Assembly (NCBI RefSeq): GCF_037992945.1
Contig: NZ_CP150304.1
Span: 2,359,501 to 2,423,500 of the forward strand
Origin: Peribacillus sp. FSL E2-0218
GTDB lineage: Bacteria; Bacillota; Bacilli; Bacillales; DSM-1321
Direction: 5' to 3'
Length of the DNA stretch: 64,000 bases
A model generated the notes under the pieces. That model worked only from the letters and a program-made list of their open reading frames with translations. It had not been told where the DNA came from and did not search any database. A program made the translations under genes and the position numbers. Position 1 is the first letter of the stretch; each line of letters starts with the position of its first letter. Positions 44,881-54,204 of the stretch are shown here, piece by piece.

Positions 44881-45063
44881 CGCGTCCATCAGGATAGGCA
44901 GGGGTATTGATGGCTCAACAGTTGGACTAACGTAACAATCAAAATATTTCTCGTATACATCGTCATGATGACGTTGTTCGAGCACGTTTATACGGTGAGA
45001 CCGGCAGGCTTTGTCTGATGAAAATGTAGCAGGTCATCGCCGTTTTTATAAATTACAGCGATT

Positions 45064-46452
45064 TTAATATGATTGATTTCTGTTCTTAATGAGTAAAACG
45101 ATATCATCATATTCCAGTAAGTTAGATAATGAATTCACCCCTATGATCAAAGTGGATTGATGCATCTGGTTCATTCTCTTTTTTAGTTGGTGCTGAATAA
45201 TGATCAAATCAGTTTCGGTTGGGATATCATCGATGGAACGGTGCTCGATTTGGATATTCGGCAGCCTGGCTTCCTTCACTTTCCGTCTTAGGATGGCAGC
45301 TCCCATTGCGCTTGAAGCCATCCCTCCGTCACAGGAAATCGTAACATGCCGGATGGATGAAAGGCTATAGGGCGGTTCATCAAGAATCATGATGCTTGGA
45401 CGTTCTTCTTTTTCACCAAGCGGCAAGGTGAGGGACTCCATAGGTGACCCGCTCCGTTTAGCATGGGATCGCACGAGAATAAAGTGAGCGACGATGCATG
45501 ATACCACGGCCGATAACCCGACTCCTGCTAAAATGATTAATATATCTTCTTGCGGAGCTAGAAACAAGATCAATAGAATGCTGCCGGGAGAAGCTGTGGA
45601 AACGAGTCCGACATCAAATATCTGGAAAAAGGAAATGCCAGTGAATCCTCCGGCAATTACTGCAATGAATAAGGCGGGGTTCATTAATATATATGGAAAA
45701 TACACTTCGTGAATTCCTCCAAAAAGCTGAATTCCAGCGGTTCCTCGGATGGATGGCTTTTCTTCCTTGCTTGAAGTCATCAAATAAGCTAGCAGGACAC
45801 CGAAGCCTGGTCCAGGATTCGCCTCTACTAGAAAGATGATGCTTTTCCCGAGTTCGCGTGCCTGTTGAATACCGAATGGCGCGACGATCCCATGGTTTAT
45901 GAGATTATTTAAAAACATCACCTTGGCAGGCTCGATGACCAAGGATAAAAAGGGGAGCCATGCTGATCCGACCAGCATGACCAACCCACTGTTTATATGC
46001 TTGAGAACATCGTTCATAAGGGAGCCAACCAAGTAATAACCGGCTAACATCAAACCTATGCTAAGCAACGCATCAATAAGATTGGCAATCAGAAGTTCAC
46101 TGCCAATCGGAATATAATCCTGTGTTCGCCGTTCCAACCATGCCGAAAGCCAACCGATTGGCGGACTGAATATTATCGCTCCAATGATCATTGGCATATC
46201 GGAAGCCATGATGAGCCCGATCATCGCAACATTTGCAACAATGCCCCCGCTATGGCCGCCATAAAGTTTCCCACCTGTATAGGCAAGCATGAGTGGCAAC
46301 ACATATCGATAAATCGGATCGATAAATTGACTCATGCCAGCATCGGGCTTCCATCCATGTGGCCCAAACAAAATATTCAAGATGCCGGCTGCGATTATGA
46401 TGGAGATATTCTGAAAAACAATCGAACTATATATGCGTCCTATGCGATTCAT
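45064..46452 (-). CDS. PTS mannitol-type EIICB component
   Basis: A phosphotransferase permease of about 462 residues, EIIC then EIIB. The EIIC domain has eight or so membrane segments and the mannitol-class motif FGGIHEVYFPYILMNP. The C-terminal EIIB carries the phosphocysteine in SCDGGMASSAMGA; mannitol enzymes usually have CDAGMGSSAMGA, so two positions differ. There is no EIIA domain. ATG 46452 overlaps the stop of the regulator gene (ATGA), indicating coupling; earlier in-frame codons lie inside that gene. The substrate is probably a polyol, given the kinase and dehydrogenase upstream. Confidence 0.88.
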   Translation of the reverse strand: MNRIGRIYSSIVFQNISIIIAAGILNILFGPHGWKPDAGMSQFIDPIYRYVLPLMLAYTGGKLYGGHSGGIVANVAMIGLIMASDMPMIIGAIIFSPPIGWLSAWLERRTQDYIPIGSELLIANLIDALLSIGLMLAGYYLVGSLMNDVLKHINSGLVMLVGSAWLPFLSLVIEPAKVMFLNNLINHGIVAPFGIQQARELGKSIIFLVEANPGPGFGVLLAYLMTSSKEEKPSIRGTAGIQLFGGIHEVYFPYILMNPALFIAVIAGGFTGISFFQIFDVGLVSTASPGSILLILFLAPQEDILIILAGVGLSAVVSCIVAHFILVRSHAKRSGSPMESLTLPLGEKEERPSIMILDEPPYSLSSIRHVTISCDGGMASSAMGAAILRRKVKEARLPNIQIEHRSIDDIPTETDLIIIQHQLKKRMNQMHQSTLIIGVNSLSNLLEYDDIVLLIKNRNQSY

Positions 46453-48548
46453 CTTTGTTTTCCTCTTGCATAAGATAAAATCCTTTCCTGGTAAGCTTGC
46501 TGAAAATGCTCTTTCACGGCAATAAGAGTCCATTCCTTGTTGCCGGAAGAGATGGCTCCTGCTAGCTCATCATCAAGAAGGCCGCTTATTAACTCCCCTA
46601 AAAGCGGAAAATGCTCACGCGGTGCATCGGGCGGTGCTGCCAATAATAACAAGGTATCGACGACTTGCTTTTTTCCACTTTCAGTATGCCATGGCATTGC
46701 TTCCTTCAACGAAATAATGTTGACGAAAAGGGTCCTGACAGCAGCCGTCCGGCTATGCAAGATCCCAATTGAACCTATGGCAAAGCTGCCTTTCCGCTCT
46801 CTTTCCTCAAATGCTTCAATCAGCCCTTCGGGGGAGATGACGGCATGCGATCTTGAGACAAAGGCATGAAGCCACGCAAGCTTCTCCTTTGTTGGAAGCG
46901 CCTCCATCCATGATAATCCTCTCATCACTTGCGCGAAGGCCTCTCCGTAGTGAGCAATTCCCATAAGTGAAGAGTCTTCTGACGGATGATCATCCGAGCG
47001 TGGCCTTTGTGTGCTGCTTTGTTGTTTTTTCAATTTCCCTTTTATTTTTTGAATATCATTGTCGCTTAAAATGGGAGATACTACGACAAGGCGTTCTTCC
47101 GTGATGCCGGGGATTTGTATCGTTGATACGATTGCATCGACTTGCCAGTTGTTTTCCAGCCAACCCGGCAGTTCACTAAGCGACAAAACCTCTGAAACCT
47201 GAAGGCCGGGGATTTCTTGCTTTAATCTGGATGCAAGTAAGCGAGAGGTGCCAAATCCACTGGCACAAACGACTGCGACGCGCCCTTTTAGATTTTGCTG
47301 ATTTATTAGTGCTGCCCCCACGTGTATGGCCATATAAGCAATTTCAGCGGGAGGTATCCTAACGCCAAGGTAATTCGAGAGTGATTCAGCGCTTTTCCGG
47401 CTTGCTTCATAGACAACGGGATAGTCTCGTTGAATTTGGGAAAGAAGCGGGTTATGAATGGGCAGTCCGTTGCGTATCCGGTTTAGTGCAGGGTAGAAGT
47501 GCTTAAGCAGTCCTTCACTTAACATCGGGTCCGTCAATGGCTCATTTAGTTCCGCTTTCACACCTTCGATGAAGATCCTGATTAAATGTGTGGTTTCCTC
47601 TTCTTGAAACTGTTCAAGCGGGAGATTAGGCTGGACCCCGTATAAATGAAGGATCAAATAATTTATTTCCTCTTCCGGCAGCTGGATATCCAGTAATTCC
47701 TTTAATCTTTCCGCTATAAAATAAGAAGAAGGGTACAACTCGATTAGCTTACGGTCGGCCGCCACAAGATCATTGTTTTGGTCCTTGTGACGCTCGACTG
47801 CAAGGGCTAAGTGAAGGGAAACACTGATTCGGTCCCGTTCGTTTGAAAACAGGGAAGGATGACGTTCAGCTGCTTCCGTTAGCACTTTCCCGACTGCATG
47901 AAGAATATCCAAATCCAACAGGTCCAAATACATGGACGGGATATGTTTTTCAATCTGCCAATCTTCTTTTTTTCCTGATTTCAATAAATCAAACACGGCC
48001 AGCCAATTCTCTGGAAGTGTTTGATTATTTACAACCGCAGTAATGGCCGCTCGTAAATGCTTGTCCTCCCCAGATATGAAAATACCGAGCCCCGGCTTAC
48101 GAACCAATGTCAAATGAAATTGGTTCAACCAGCCTTCCAGCTCTTGTAAATCATGGCCGATCGTCGCTTCCGTCACATAATATTTTTGGCTGAATACGAA
48201 CATTTTGGTTGGTGTCTGATCGCGTAACAAGTCACAGATGATTCCAAGCTGCCTGTCTTTTGGAGAAAAGGAGGTCGATTGATGGGCCTTCTCCAGTTCT
48301 TCTGCCAGAACCCCTTTACATTCCTCATCCCCAACCAAGCATATCCCGCTTCGAAACTGTTTCATGATCTTCAGTCCATATGACCGTACAATCGGCTTTA
48401 ACTGGGCTATCTCACGCTGGCAAGTCCGTAAACTGATATCGAGTTCCTCAGCCATATCTTTCGGCATTATCGGAAAGTCGCTTTCAAGAAGACGGTCGAT
48501 TATCATCTTTTGGCGGCTGCTAATAAATATTTGCGTTTTCTCTGCCAT
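46449..48548 (-). CDS. MtlR/BglG-type PRD transcriptional activator
   Basis: A multi-domain PTS-controlled activator of about 699 residues. In order: an N-terminal winged helix (SRQKMIIDRLLESDFPIMPKDMAEELDIS), a Mga-like helix region, two PRD domains (centred near residues 220 and 330), an EIIB-like domain with VVCASGFGTSRLL, and a C-terminal EIIA-like domain with GILHSRTAAVRTLF. Such proteins are switched by phosphorylation by HPr and by the cognate EII. ATG 48548 has GAGGTG six bases upstream; the upstream ATG pair is less well placed. It lies between xylB and the PTS gene and probably activates this operon. Confidence 0.9.
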   Translation of the reverse strand: MAEKTQIFISSRQKMIIDRLLESDFPIMPKDMAEELDISLRTCQREIAQLKPIVRSYGLKIMKQFRSGICLVGDEECKGVLAEELEKAHQSTSFSPKDRQLGIICDLLRDQTPTKMFVFSQKYYVTEATIGHDLQELEGWLNQFHLTLVRKPGLGIFISGEDKHLRAAITAVVNNQTLPENWLAVFDLLKSGKKEDWQIEKHIPSMYLDLLDLDILHAVGKVLTEAAERHPSLFSNERDRISVSLHLALAVERHKDQNNDLVAADRKLIELYPSSYFIAERLKELLDIQLPEEEINYLILHLYGVQPNLPLEQFQEEETTHLIRIFIEGVKAELNEPLTDPMLSEGLLKHFYPALNRIRNGLPIHNPLLSQIQRDYPVVYEASRKSAESLSNYLGVRIPPAEIAYMAIHVGAALINQQNLKGRVAVVCASGFGTSRLLASRLKQEIPGLQVSEVLSLSELPGWLENNWQVDAIVSTIQIPGITEERLVVVSPILSDNDIQKIKGKLKKQQSSTQRPRSDDHPSEDSSLMGIAHYGEAFAQVMRGLSWMEALPTKEKLAWLHAFVSRSHAVISPEGLIEAFEERERKGSFAIGSIGILHSRTAAVRTLFVNIISLKEAMPWHTESGKKQVVDTLLLLAAPPDAPREHFPLLGELISGLLDDELAGAISSGNKEWTLIAVKEHFQQAYQERILSYARGKQR

Positions 48549-48596
48549 CCTTAACACCTCATTTCTCATCAAGCATTTCCCATCAATTTATATGTA

Positions 48597-50081
48597 CTAA
48601 AACAAAGGATTCATCGCTTGTGCAATGGATTGATAGCGGGCAAATTGGGCGTCATACACATGTTGGTTTTCCCGATTGCAAGTAATCCGATTGGCAACCT
48701 GATCAAGCATGGGTAAATCGGTGACCGCCTTCCATACTCCGTTGCCAAGTCCAGCCAGAATGGATACACCATAAGCCGGGCCTTCACGTTCCACATGAAC
48801 CTGAAGATGCTGCTGGTATACGTCAGCAAGCACTTTTGTCCAAATGGGGTTTTTAATGGCACCGCCCGTGACCGTCCAATCCGCCACCTCGATCCCAGCT
48901 TTCTCCATCATATCCAATACATCTCTTAAACTATAACAAACACCTTCTATCACGGCACGTGCCATGCTTTTGCGATGATGTCCATATGTTAACCCGAAGA
49001 AAACACCTTTCGCCCGGGGGTTATTCAATGGTGACCGTTCTCCATTCAAATAGGGGAAGAACAATAATCCATCTGCACCAGCTTCAACTTGTTCAACCCC
49101 ATCAAGTAAGTCGTCATAGTTTTCCTTTTCAAAAGTGTCTCGCAGCCACCTTAAAGACATGCCTGCCGATAATGTCGTACCCATCGCATGCCACATTCCA
49201 GGCAAGCAATGACAAAACAAGTGGAGGGTGCCGGCTTGATCTCTTGCCAGGTCGGGCAGTTCGTTCAGGGGAACGAAAACGGTCCCTGAAGTTCCGATAC
49301 TGATGCTCCCTTTTCTTTCCGTTATTATTCCATTTCCCAGGGCAGCGGCTGCATTGTCACCGGCTCCGGCTACCACCGGGATTCCGATTGGCAATCCAGT
49401 CACCCGTGAAGCTGTTTCGCCAATGGTTCCGACCACTTCCTGACTTTCCGATACAGGGGGAAACCATTCCGAAGAAAAGCCAAGGTCTTTGATTATGTCC
49501 CAAGCCCATTCTCTTTTCTGGACATCCAGCAAACATGTCCCACTTGCATCGGTCACATCGGCTGAAAACTCTCCAGTCAATTCATGGACGAGATAATCTT
49601 TTGGCATTAAGACCTTCTTTATCCGGGAATATTGATGGGGTTCATTGTTTTTGAGCCATAATAGCTTTGGCGCAGTAAAACCAGGTAGAATCGGATTTCT
49701 CGTCGTGGTAAATAAACGATCAGCCCCGATGATTTCTTCGATTTCGCCGCATTCTTTTAAAGTTCTTCCATCATTCCATAAAATCGCTGGCCGGATCGGC
49801 TGATTCCGTTCATCTAAAATGACCAGGCTATGCATTTGCCCGGTGGCGCCCACCGCCCGGATGTCTGCCGGATCAACGCCGTTTTTCCATAACCTATGCA
49901 AGCAGGCTATGACGGACTCCCACCAAAGGGAGGGAGATTGCTCACACCAGCCGGGTTGAGGGCTTTCAAACGAATAAGATACATCGGCCGAAGAGACGAC
50001 ATGTCCCATATCATCAATCACCACAGCCTTCGCTCCTTGCGTGCCAATATCGATTCCTACTAATAATGTTGGATTCATCAT
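48597..50081 (-). CDS. xylB: Xylulokinase
   Basis: A FGGY-family sugar kinase of 494 residues that phosphorylates D-xylulose to xylulose 5-phosphate for the pentose phosphate pathway. The phosphate-1 motif GIDIGTQGAKAVVID, the substrate loop GATGQMHSLVIL, SIGTSGTVFVP and the adenosine motif VTGGAIKNPIW are complete. Together with the dehydrogenase upstream it would convert a pentitol such as D-arabitol or xylitol by way of xylulose. It is preceded by a 95-bp intercistronic region with a very long hairpin. Confidence 0.92.
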   Translation of the reverse strand: MMNPTLLVGIDIGTQGAKAVVIDDMGHVVSSADVSYSFESPQPGWCEQSPSLWWESVIACLHRLWKNGVDPADIRAVGATGQMHSLVILDERNQPIRPAILWNDGRTLKECGEIEEIIGADRLFTTTRNPILPGFTAPKLLWLKNNEPHQYSRIKKVLMPKDYLVHELTGEFSADVTDASGTCLLDVQKREWAWDIIKDLGFSSEWFPPVSESQEVVGTIGETASRVTGLPIGIPVVAGAGDNAAAALGNGIITERKGSISIGTSGTVFVPLNELPDLARDQAGTLHLFCHCLPGMWHAMGTTLSAGMSLRWLRDTFEKENYDDLLDGVEQVEAGADGLLFFPYLNGERSPLNNPRAKGVFFGLTYGHHRKSMARAVIEGVCYSLRDVLDMMEKAGIEVADWTVTGGAIKNPIWTKVLADVYQQHLQVHVEREGPAYGVSILAGLGNGVWKAVTDLPMLDQVANRITCNRENQHVYDAQFARYQSIAQAMNPLF

Positions 50082-50109
50082 TTTTTTCCTTTCCGCTGTT
50101 TAGTGAAAA

Positions 50110-50169
50110 GCCGGTCAGCATCGTTTGGGCAGGCAGAGATGAACTGCCCAAACGATGGCAAGGACCGGC
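50110..50169 (-). promoter_or_regulatory. Long intercistronic hairpin between dehydrogenase and xylulokinase genes
   Basis: GCCGGTC (50110-50116) and ATCGTTTGGGCAG (50120-50132) pair perfectly with CTGCCCAAACGAT (50144-50156) and GACCGGC (50163-50169), a 20-pair interrupted stem with an 11-base loop. On the minus strand it is followed by TTTTC. It may be a partial terminator or an mRNA-processing element that sets relative expression. Confidence 0.75.
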
Positions 50170-50175
50170 ATGCCG

Positions 50176-51189
50176 TTATTTTTCAATTTCTACCTGGACT
50201 TTAAATTGACTGCTGCTGCGATTTCCTTGTAAATAATCAATCGTTTCCTCAAGCGACAGCTGATCGGAAATAAGGGGCTTTAATTGGATCCGGCCTTCCT
50301 TCACCCAGTGGAAAGCAGGGATGAAGGTGTAGTTGATTGCCATGGAACCTAAAACCGTCCAATCATTATTATACAATTTAAATGGATCGAGTGAGATCTT
50401 GGCATCTTGGGCAGTCACGCCAAACTGAAGGTATTTACCGGTTTTTCCGATGTAGTCAAATGCCCGTTCGATGACGGAAGGGATTCCGGTAGCATCAACA
50501 ACAACATCGAAACCATGCGGGTATTTTTCTTGATTCAGCTCTGTTTCCATTTCGTGGCTGAGTACCCCTTTTGTAGCTCCCCACTCGAGCCCCATATCCA
50601 ACTTTGCCTGATCAAGATCGACGACGACAAGCTCTGAAGCACCGGCCATCTTCAAGGATTGAATCAATTGTTGTCCCATTGCACCAGCCCCAAATAATAA
50701 AACGCGTTCCCCCACCTGGAGATCGAGCCGGTTCATGGCATGCACGACACAGGCCATCGGCTCGATGAAGGCAGCTTCTTCAAATGAAAGGGAATCAGGT
50801 AATTTGAAGACATTTCGAGCCGGGACTTTTACATATTCAGCCATGCTGCCATCAGTGGTATTGCCGAGGGCGCCCCAATTAGTACACTGATTACCGCGAT
50901 GGGTTAAGCAATATTCACATTCGCCGCAAAATAAAGAAGGATCAGCGGTTACGCGTTCACCTACATGAAAGCCTGTTACATTTTCTCCGATTTCATGAAT
51001 GACACCAGAAAATTCATGTCCTGGAATGATCGGATAGGGAGACAGGAATTCCCCTTTGTAAATATGGATATCGGTGCCACATATACCGGTATGCTTCACT
51101 TTGATCGTTACCTCGCCGGAATGCGGTACAGGATAAGGAACTTCCTTCACGACTGCTTTATAAGGCTCTTCAATCACTAATGCTCTCAT
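50176..51189 (-). CDS. Zinc-dependent polyol/alcohol dehydrogenase
   Basis: A medium-chain NAD(P)-dependent dehydrogenase of 337 residues. Catalytic zinc ligands Cys37, His58 and Glu59 (GHEFSG) and the structural zinc cysteines 88, 91, 94 and 102 are all present; the Rossmann motif is GAGAMGQQ. In context with xylB it should oxidise a pentitol to xylulose. An alternative is the D-arabitol-phosphate dehydrogenase type known from Enterococcus avium, which would fit a PTS substrate. It is the first gene of the minus-strand operon, with a cre box 57 bases upstream. Confidence 0.85.
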   Translation of the reverse strand: MRALVIEEPYKAVVKEVPYPVPHSGEVTIKVKHTGICGTDIHIYKGEFLSPYPIIPGHEFSGVIHEIGENVTGFHVGERVTADPSLFCGECEYCLTHRGNQCTNWGALGNTTDGSMAEYVKVPARNVFKLPDSLSFEEAAFIEPMACVVHAMNRLDLQVGERVLLFGAGAMGQQLIQSLKMAGASELVVVDLDQAKLDMGLEWGATKGVLSHEMETELNQEKYPHGFDVVVDATGIPSVIERAFDYIGKTGKYLQFGVTAQDAKISLDPFKLYNNDWTVLGSMAINYTFIPAFHWVKEGRIQLKPLISDQLSLEETIDYLQGNRSSSQFKVQVEIEK

Positions 51190-51246
51190 TTTCTTTCCTC
51201 CTAAAATTTTTTAAATGTTTTAAAGATTATTGATGGTGGTGTAACG

Positions 51247-51260
51247 TGAATCCGTTTTCA
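51247..51260 (-). promoter_or_regulatory. Candidate cre box for the polyol operon
   Basis: TGAATCCGTTTTCA matches the CcpA consensus TGWAANCGNTNWCA at 13 of 14 positions and lies 57 bases upstream of the dehydrogenase start, as expected for catabolite repression. Confidence 0.65.
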
Positions 51261-51458
51261 TAGTATCATTCTAGCAATCTTGTCCATCGGATTGCACAAG
51301 AAGATTCCATAAGTTTGTCACTTGTAAATGGACAAATTTTATATAATGCCCAGAAAAGAAGACAAAAAAAACATAGACCTACTTCATGAAACATAAATGA
51401 TAAATGGATAATTGTGTTAATCTTGAAGGGGCTATGGAACAATCTCCGTAAATTATAG

Positions 51459-52001
51459 GTGAATGGAGAGGGGAGTTTGGGAGCATCGGAAATGATAGAA
51501 GCCTATAAAAGTGATTGGCAAAACTATTCCATCGAGCAACTGCAATATATAAATGCCAAGGGAGTTTGGACCATCTGTCAGATGTACGACCATTTAATAG
51601 CCGTCGCCCATGAGTATCTTGATAACGTGGAACTTTGTGCGAAAGCGGAAGCGGAGCATGGGCTCGGGAAAACGGAATTTGGTGAGCGGTTATATCGAAA
51701 TGGCGGCTTTCCTCCGATTAAGATCAAGTTACCGGATGAAATGAACGCCCCGCCAAATAATCAAGATAGTATGGAAAAGCTTACAACAAGGCTGGATCAT
51801 GTAAAGAACAGATTGCAGGAATGGGAATGGAAGGTGGGTGCGATTAACCCAAACCTCAAAGTGAAGCATGGGGGCTTCGGCTGGCTGAATGCGCAGGAAT
51901 GGCATGATTTGGTCGGCATGCATTTCCATCATCATTTGCGCCAAAAGGCCGAACTCGAACTCCATATTGAAAATGGAAAAAAAGAATATACAAAATATTG
52001 A
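51459..52001 (+). CDS. DinB-family-like protein
   Basis: A 180-residue four-helix-bundle protein of the DinB/YfiT type: MEALI-like opening helix, MYDHLIAVAHEYL with a metal-binding histidine, and the C-terminal EWHDLVGMHFHHHLRQK histidine cluster. These proteins often bind a divalent metal and act in thiol transfer or stress responses. The start is uncertain: GTG 51459, TTG 51477 and ATG 51492 are all in frame and GGAGAGGGGAG lies between them. No partner gene suggests a pathway. Confidence 0.7.
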   Translation: MNGEGSLGASEMIEAYKSDWQNYSIEQLQYINAKGVWTICQMYDHLIAVAHEYLDNVELCAKAEAEHGLGKTEFGERLYRNGGFPPIKIKLPDEMNAPPNNQDSMEKLTTRLDHVKNRLQEWEWKVGAINPNLKVKHGGFGWLNAQEWHDLVGMHFHHHLRQKAELELHIENGKKEYTKY

Positions 52002-52019
52002 TAGCGAGGATGGGCAGCA

Positions 52020-52244
52020 ATGAATATACAAACGAATCAACTATCCATTAAATTAAAGATTAAAAACAGGCGGAATTTTAACCTTCAATCTCATTTACAT
52101 GAAATGTGCGATTACAGCAAGGAATATGAGCATGATATCGTGGAGGTTCAAAAGGTCAATATGATAAACGGCGGGAATTATGAAATTGTCATCAGTATCA
52201 CAAGAGATCTGGATTGCCTAGGTGAACCAATGGATCGTTATTAA
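52020..52244 (+). CDS. Hypothetical protein, 74 aa
   Basis: A small protein (MNIQTNQLSIKLKIKNRR...) 18 bases after the DinB-like gene, probably cotranscribed. It is basic at the N-terminus and beta-rich toward VNMINGGNYEIVISITRDLD. No family is recognised. Confidence 0.5.
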   Translation: MNIQTNQLSIKLKIKNRRNFNLQSHLHEMCDYSKEYEHDIVEVQKVNMINGGNYEIVISITRDLDCLGEPMDRY

Positions 52245-52492
52245 GCCCACATAGACATAATAGGTGGGTGGAAGGTGGAGGATGGAACAAAGGAAAAAGC
52301 CAAGGCGCTCCTCGTACCGTGGCCTAAAAGGTTAGATAGAATGAATAATGTAAGTATGCCCCATCCAAGGTTCAAGATGATTCATAAGTGAATGGTTTTT
52401 TGCACCGAACGATTTGGGGGAAAGGTGAGGAAAAGGTGCGTCCACAAATTTTCCTCGCCTCTTTTATACGTGCAGTGCATCTATTGGAGTAA

Positions 52493-53893
52493 CTACATGG
52501 AAACATTATCTTTACGTTCACTAAGATCTTTAATGATACGATTGTATTTTTCGTCCGATAGTTTATAGAATATTGCGACAACTGCAATGGTAGCCATGGC
52601 CAGAGTGCTTGGATAGATAAACATTAACCCTCTAATACTTTGCTGTACATCTGCAGATTGAACCGCATTTGGCACATAACCGACCAAACCTAATACAAGC
52701 CCGGGAACGAAGCCTGCAATTGCTTGAGAAAGCTTACGACAGAAGGTGAAGAACGAATAAACAACGCCCTCGGATCTGTTACCGGTTTTCCATTCTCCAT
52801 ATTCGACAGCATCAGAAACTAAAGCCCAGTTTAAACTGTTTACAAATGAACTTCCAAAAAAAGCAAAGCAGGCTAGGATAATGAAAATCAATGCGTTATC
52901 TGCAAAAATATAAGCTGAAATGTCTCCTACGGCCCATATGGCGCAACCTACTATATATGTAAACTTCTTACCAACTTTTTTGACCATGAAAGGGACGAGT
53001 GCAACGCCAAAGAACACGCATCCAATACTAAAAAAGCCCATATAAGGTACAATAGAAACGTTTTTCAATACATACTGACAAAAATAAACCTGAACAGCAA
53101 GTTTGACGTTAAAAGCTGAAAAGGTAAATAAATTTACTAAGCACAGAACAAGTAAAGGCGTATTTTTTAATAAGCCTTTATAACTGTCCATCAACTTGAC
53201 CTTTGTTTCCTTTGGTTTTTCGTGCACATATCTTTCTTTTACGTTGGCATAACCGTAAATTTGCAATAAGACACCCAAGAAGGCAAAAACGGATACAGCC
53301 ACGACATAACCAGTAGATTCACTATTGAACATGAATACAATAGGCATAAATCCTACAGTCGTAATTAGAAGTCCTAAATTTGAGCCCGCTTGCCTAAATG
53401 ATGCCAATTCTGCCCTTTCCACGGGATCTTTCGTCATAGCAGGTACCATTGATCCATAAGGAATATTTGAGATGCTGTAAATGGTTCCGAACGCCATGTA
53501 GGTTACAAATGCCCAGACAGTTTTTCCTGTCAGCGAGAAATCCGGATTCGTAAAACTGACAATCGTTATTAAAGCAAGTGGAATCGCAGCATACAGGATG
53601 AATGGGCGAAATTTACCCTTAGGCCCAATATTCTTTCTGTTATCAATCCATGTGCCGACCGTGATATCCGCGAATGCATCCCAAATTTTCGTTATCAAAA
53701 AGACTAAACCAGCTGTTGCGGACGACAAACCCAGTGAGTCCGTATAAAACTTGAGCAAGTAAATTTGACCAAGATCAAACAAGAAATTATTACCTACATC
53801 TCCTAATCCGTAAGCAATTTTCTCCTTAAGTTTAAGCTGTTTAGATGTATTGACCGATTGTATCCCCGTATCATTAACTACTGGTTGTGCCAT
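52493..53893 (-). CDS. GPH-family sugar:cation symporter
   Basis: A 12-helix transporter of about 466 residues in the glycoside-pentoside-hexuronide:cation symporter family (MelB/YicJ type). Diagnostic stretches are EKIAYGLGDVGNNFLFDLGQIYLLKFYTDSLG at the start and DAFADITVGTWIDNRKNIGPKGKFRPFILY. ATG 53893 (MAQPVVND) follows AAGGAGAG; an upstream in-frame codon at 53947 lacks a site. No glycosidase gene is adjacent; the divergent neighbour is ssuD. The substrate is a glycoside or sugar of unknown identity. Confidence 0.88.
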   Translation of the reverse strand: MAQPVVNDTGIQSVNTSKQLKLKEKIAYGLGDVGNNFLFDLGQIYLLKFYTDSLGLSSATAGLVFLITKIWDAFADITVGTWIDNRKNIGPKGKFRPFILYAAIPLALITIVSFTNPDFSLTGKTVWAFVTYMAFGTIYSISNIPYGSMVPAMTKDPVERAELASFRQAGSNLGLLITTVGFMPIVFMFNSESTGYVVAVSVFAFLGVLLQIYGYANVKERYVHEKPKETKVKLMDSYKGLLKNTPLLVLCLVNLFTFSAFNVKLAVQVYFCQYVLKNVSIVPYMGFFSIGCVFFGVALVPFMVKKVGKKFTYIVGCAIWAVGDISAYIFADNALIFIILACFAFFGSSFVNSLNWALVSDAVEYGEWKTGNRSEGVVYSFFTFCRKLSQAIAGFVPGLVLGLVGYVPNAVQSADVQQSIRGLMFIYPSTLAMATIAVVAIFYKLSDEKYNRIIKDLSERKDNVSM

Positions 53894-53972
53894 AACTTCT
53901 CTCCTTAGACTGTTTGGATTTTCTTTTTCTTCCTTCTCTATTTGCAACAGAATAAAGAACCCTTTGGTTGTC

Positions 53973-54014
53973 CAATCGGAAGTTCATTTTATAATAATTG
54001 CATTATTCCGATTG
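53973..54014. promoter_or_regulatory. Inverted repeat in the symporter/ssuD intergenic region
   Basis: CAATCGGAA (53973-53981) and TTCCGATTG (54006-54014) are perfect inverted copies separated by 24 AT-rich bases. They flank what could be the -10 region of the symporter promoter on the minus strand, so a sugar-responsive operator is plausible. Confidence 0.5.
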
Positions 54015-54085
54015 AAATGCAAGGATTTATTAAATTGTTAATTCTAAAAATATTGATAATTTACTATATTCGAATTATTTATTCC

Positions 54086-54113
54086 TTGAATGGCTATCAG
54101 ATTAGTGTATAAT
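54086..54113 (+). promoter_or_regulatory. Sigma-A promoter for ssuD
   Basis: TTGAAT (54086-54091) and TATAAT (54108-54113) are separated by 16 bases, about 90 bases upstream of the ssuD start. No riboswitch leader is apparent. Confidence 0.6.
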
Positions 54114-54204
54114 GTGATTGGATTATACAATTGCAAACTAATGTTTCCAAAGGAACGCAAGAGGAAACAACCGGTGGATTATTTCAGTACAGGAGGAAGA
54201 TAAA

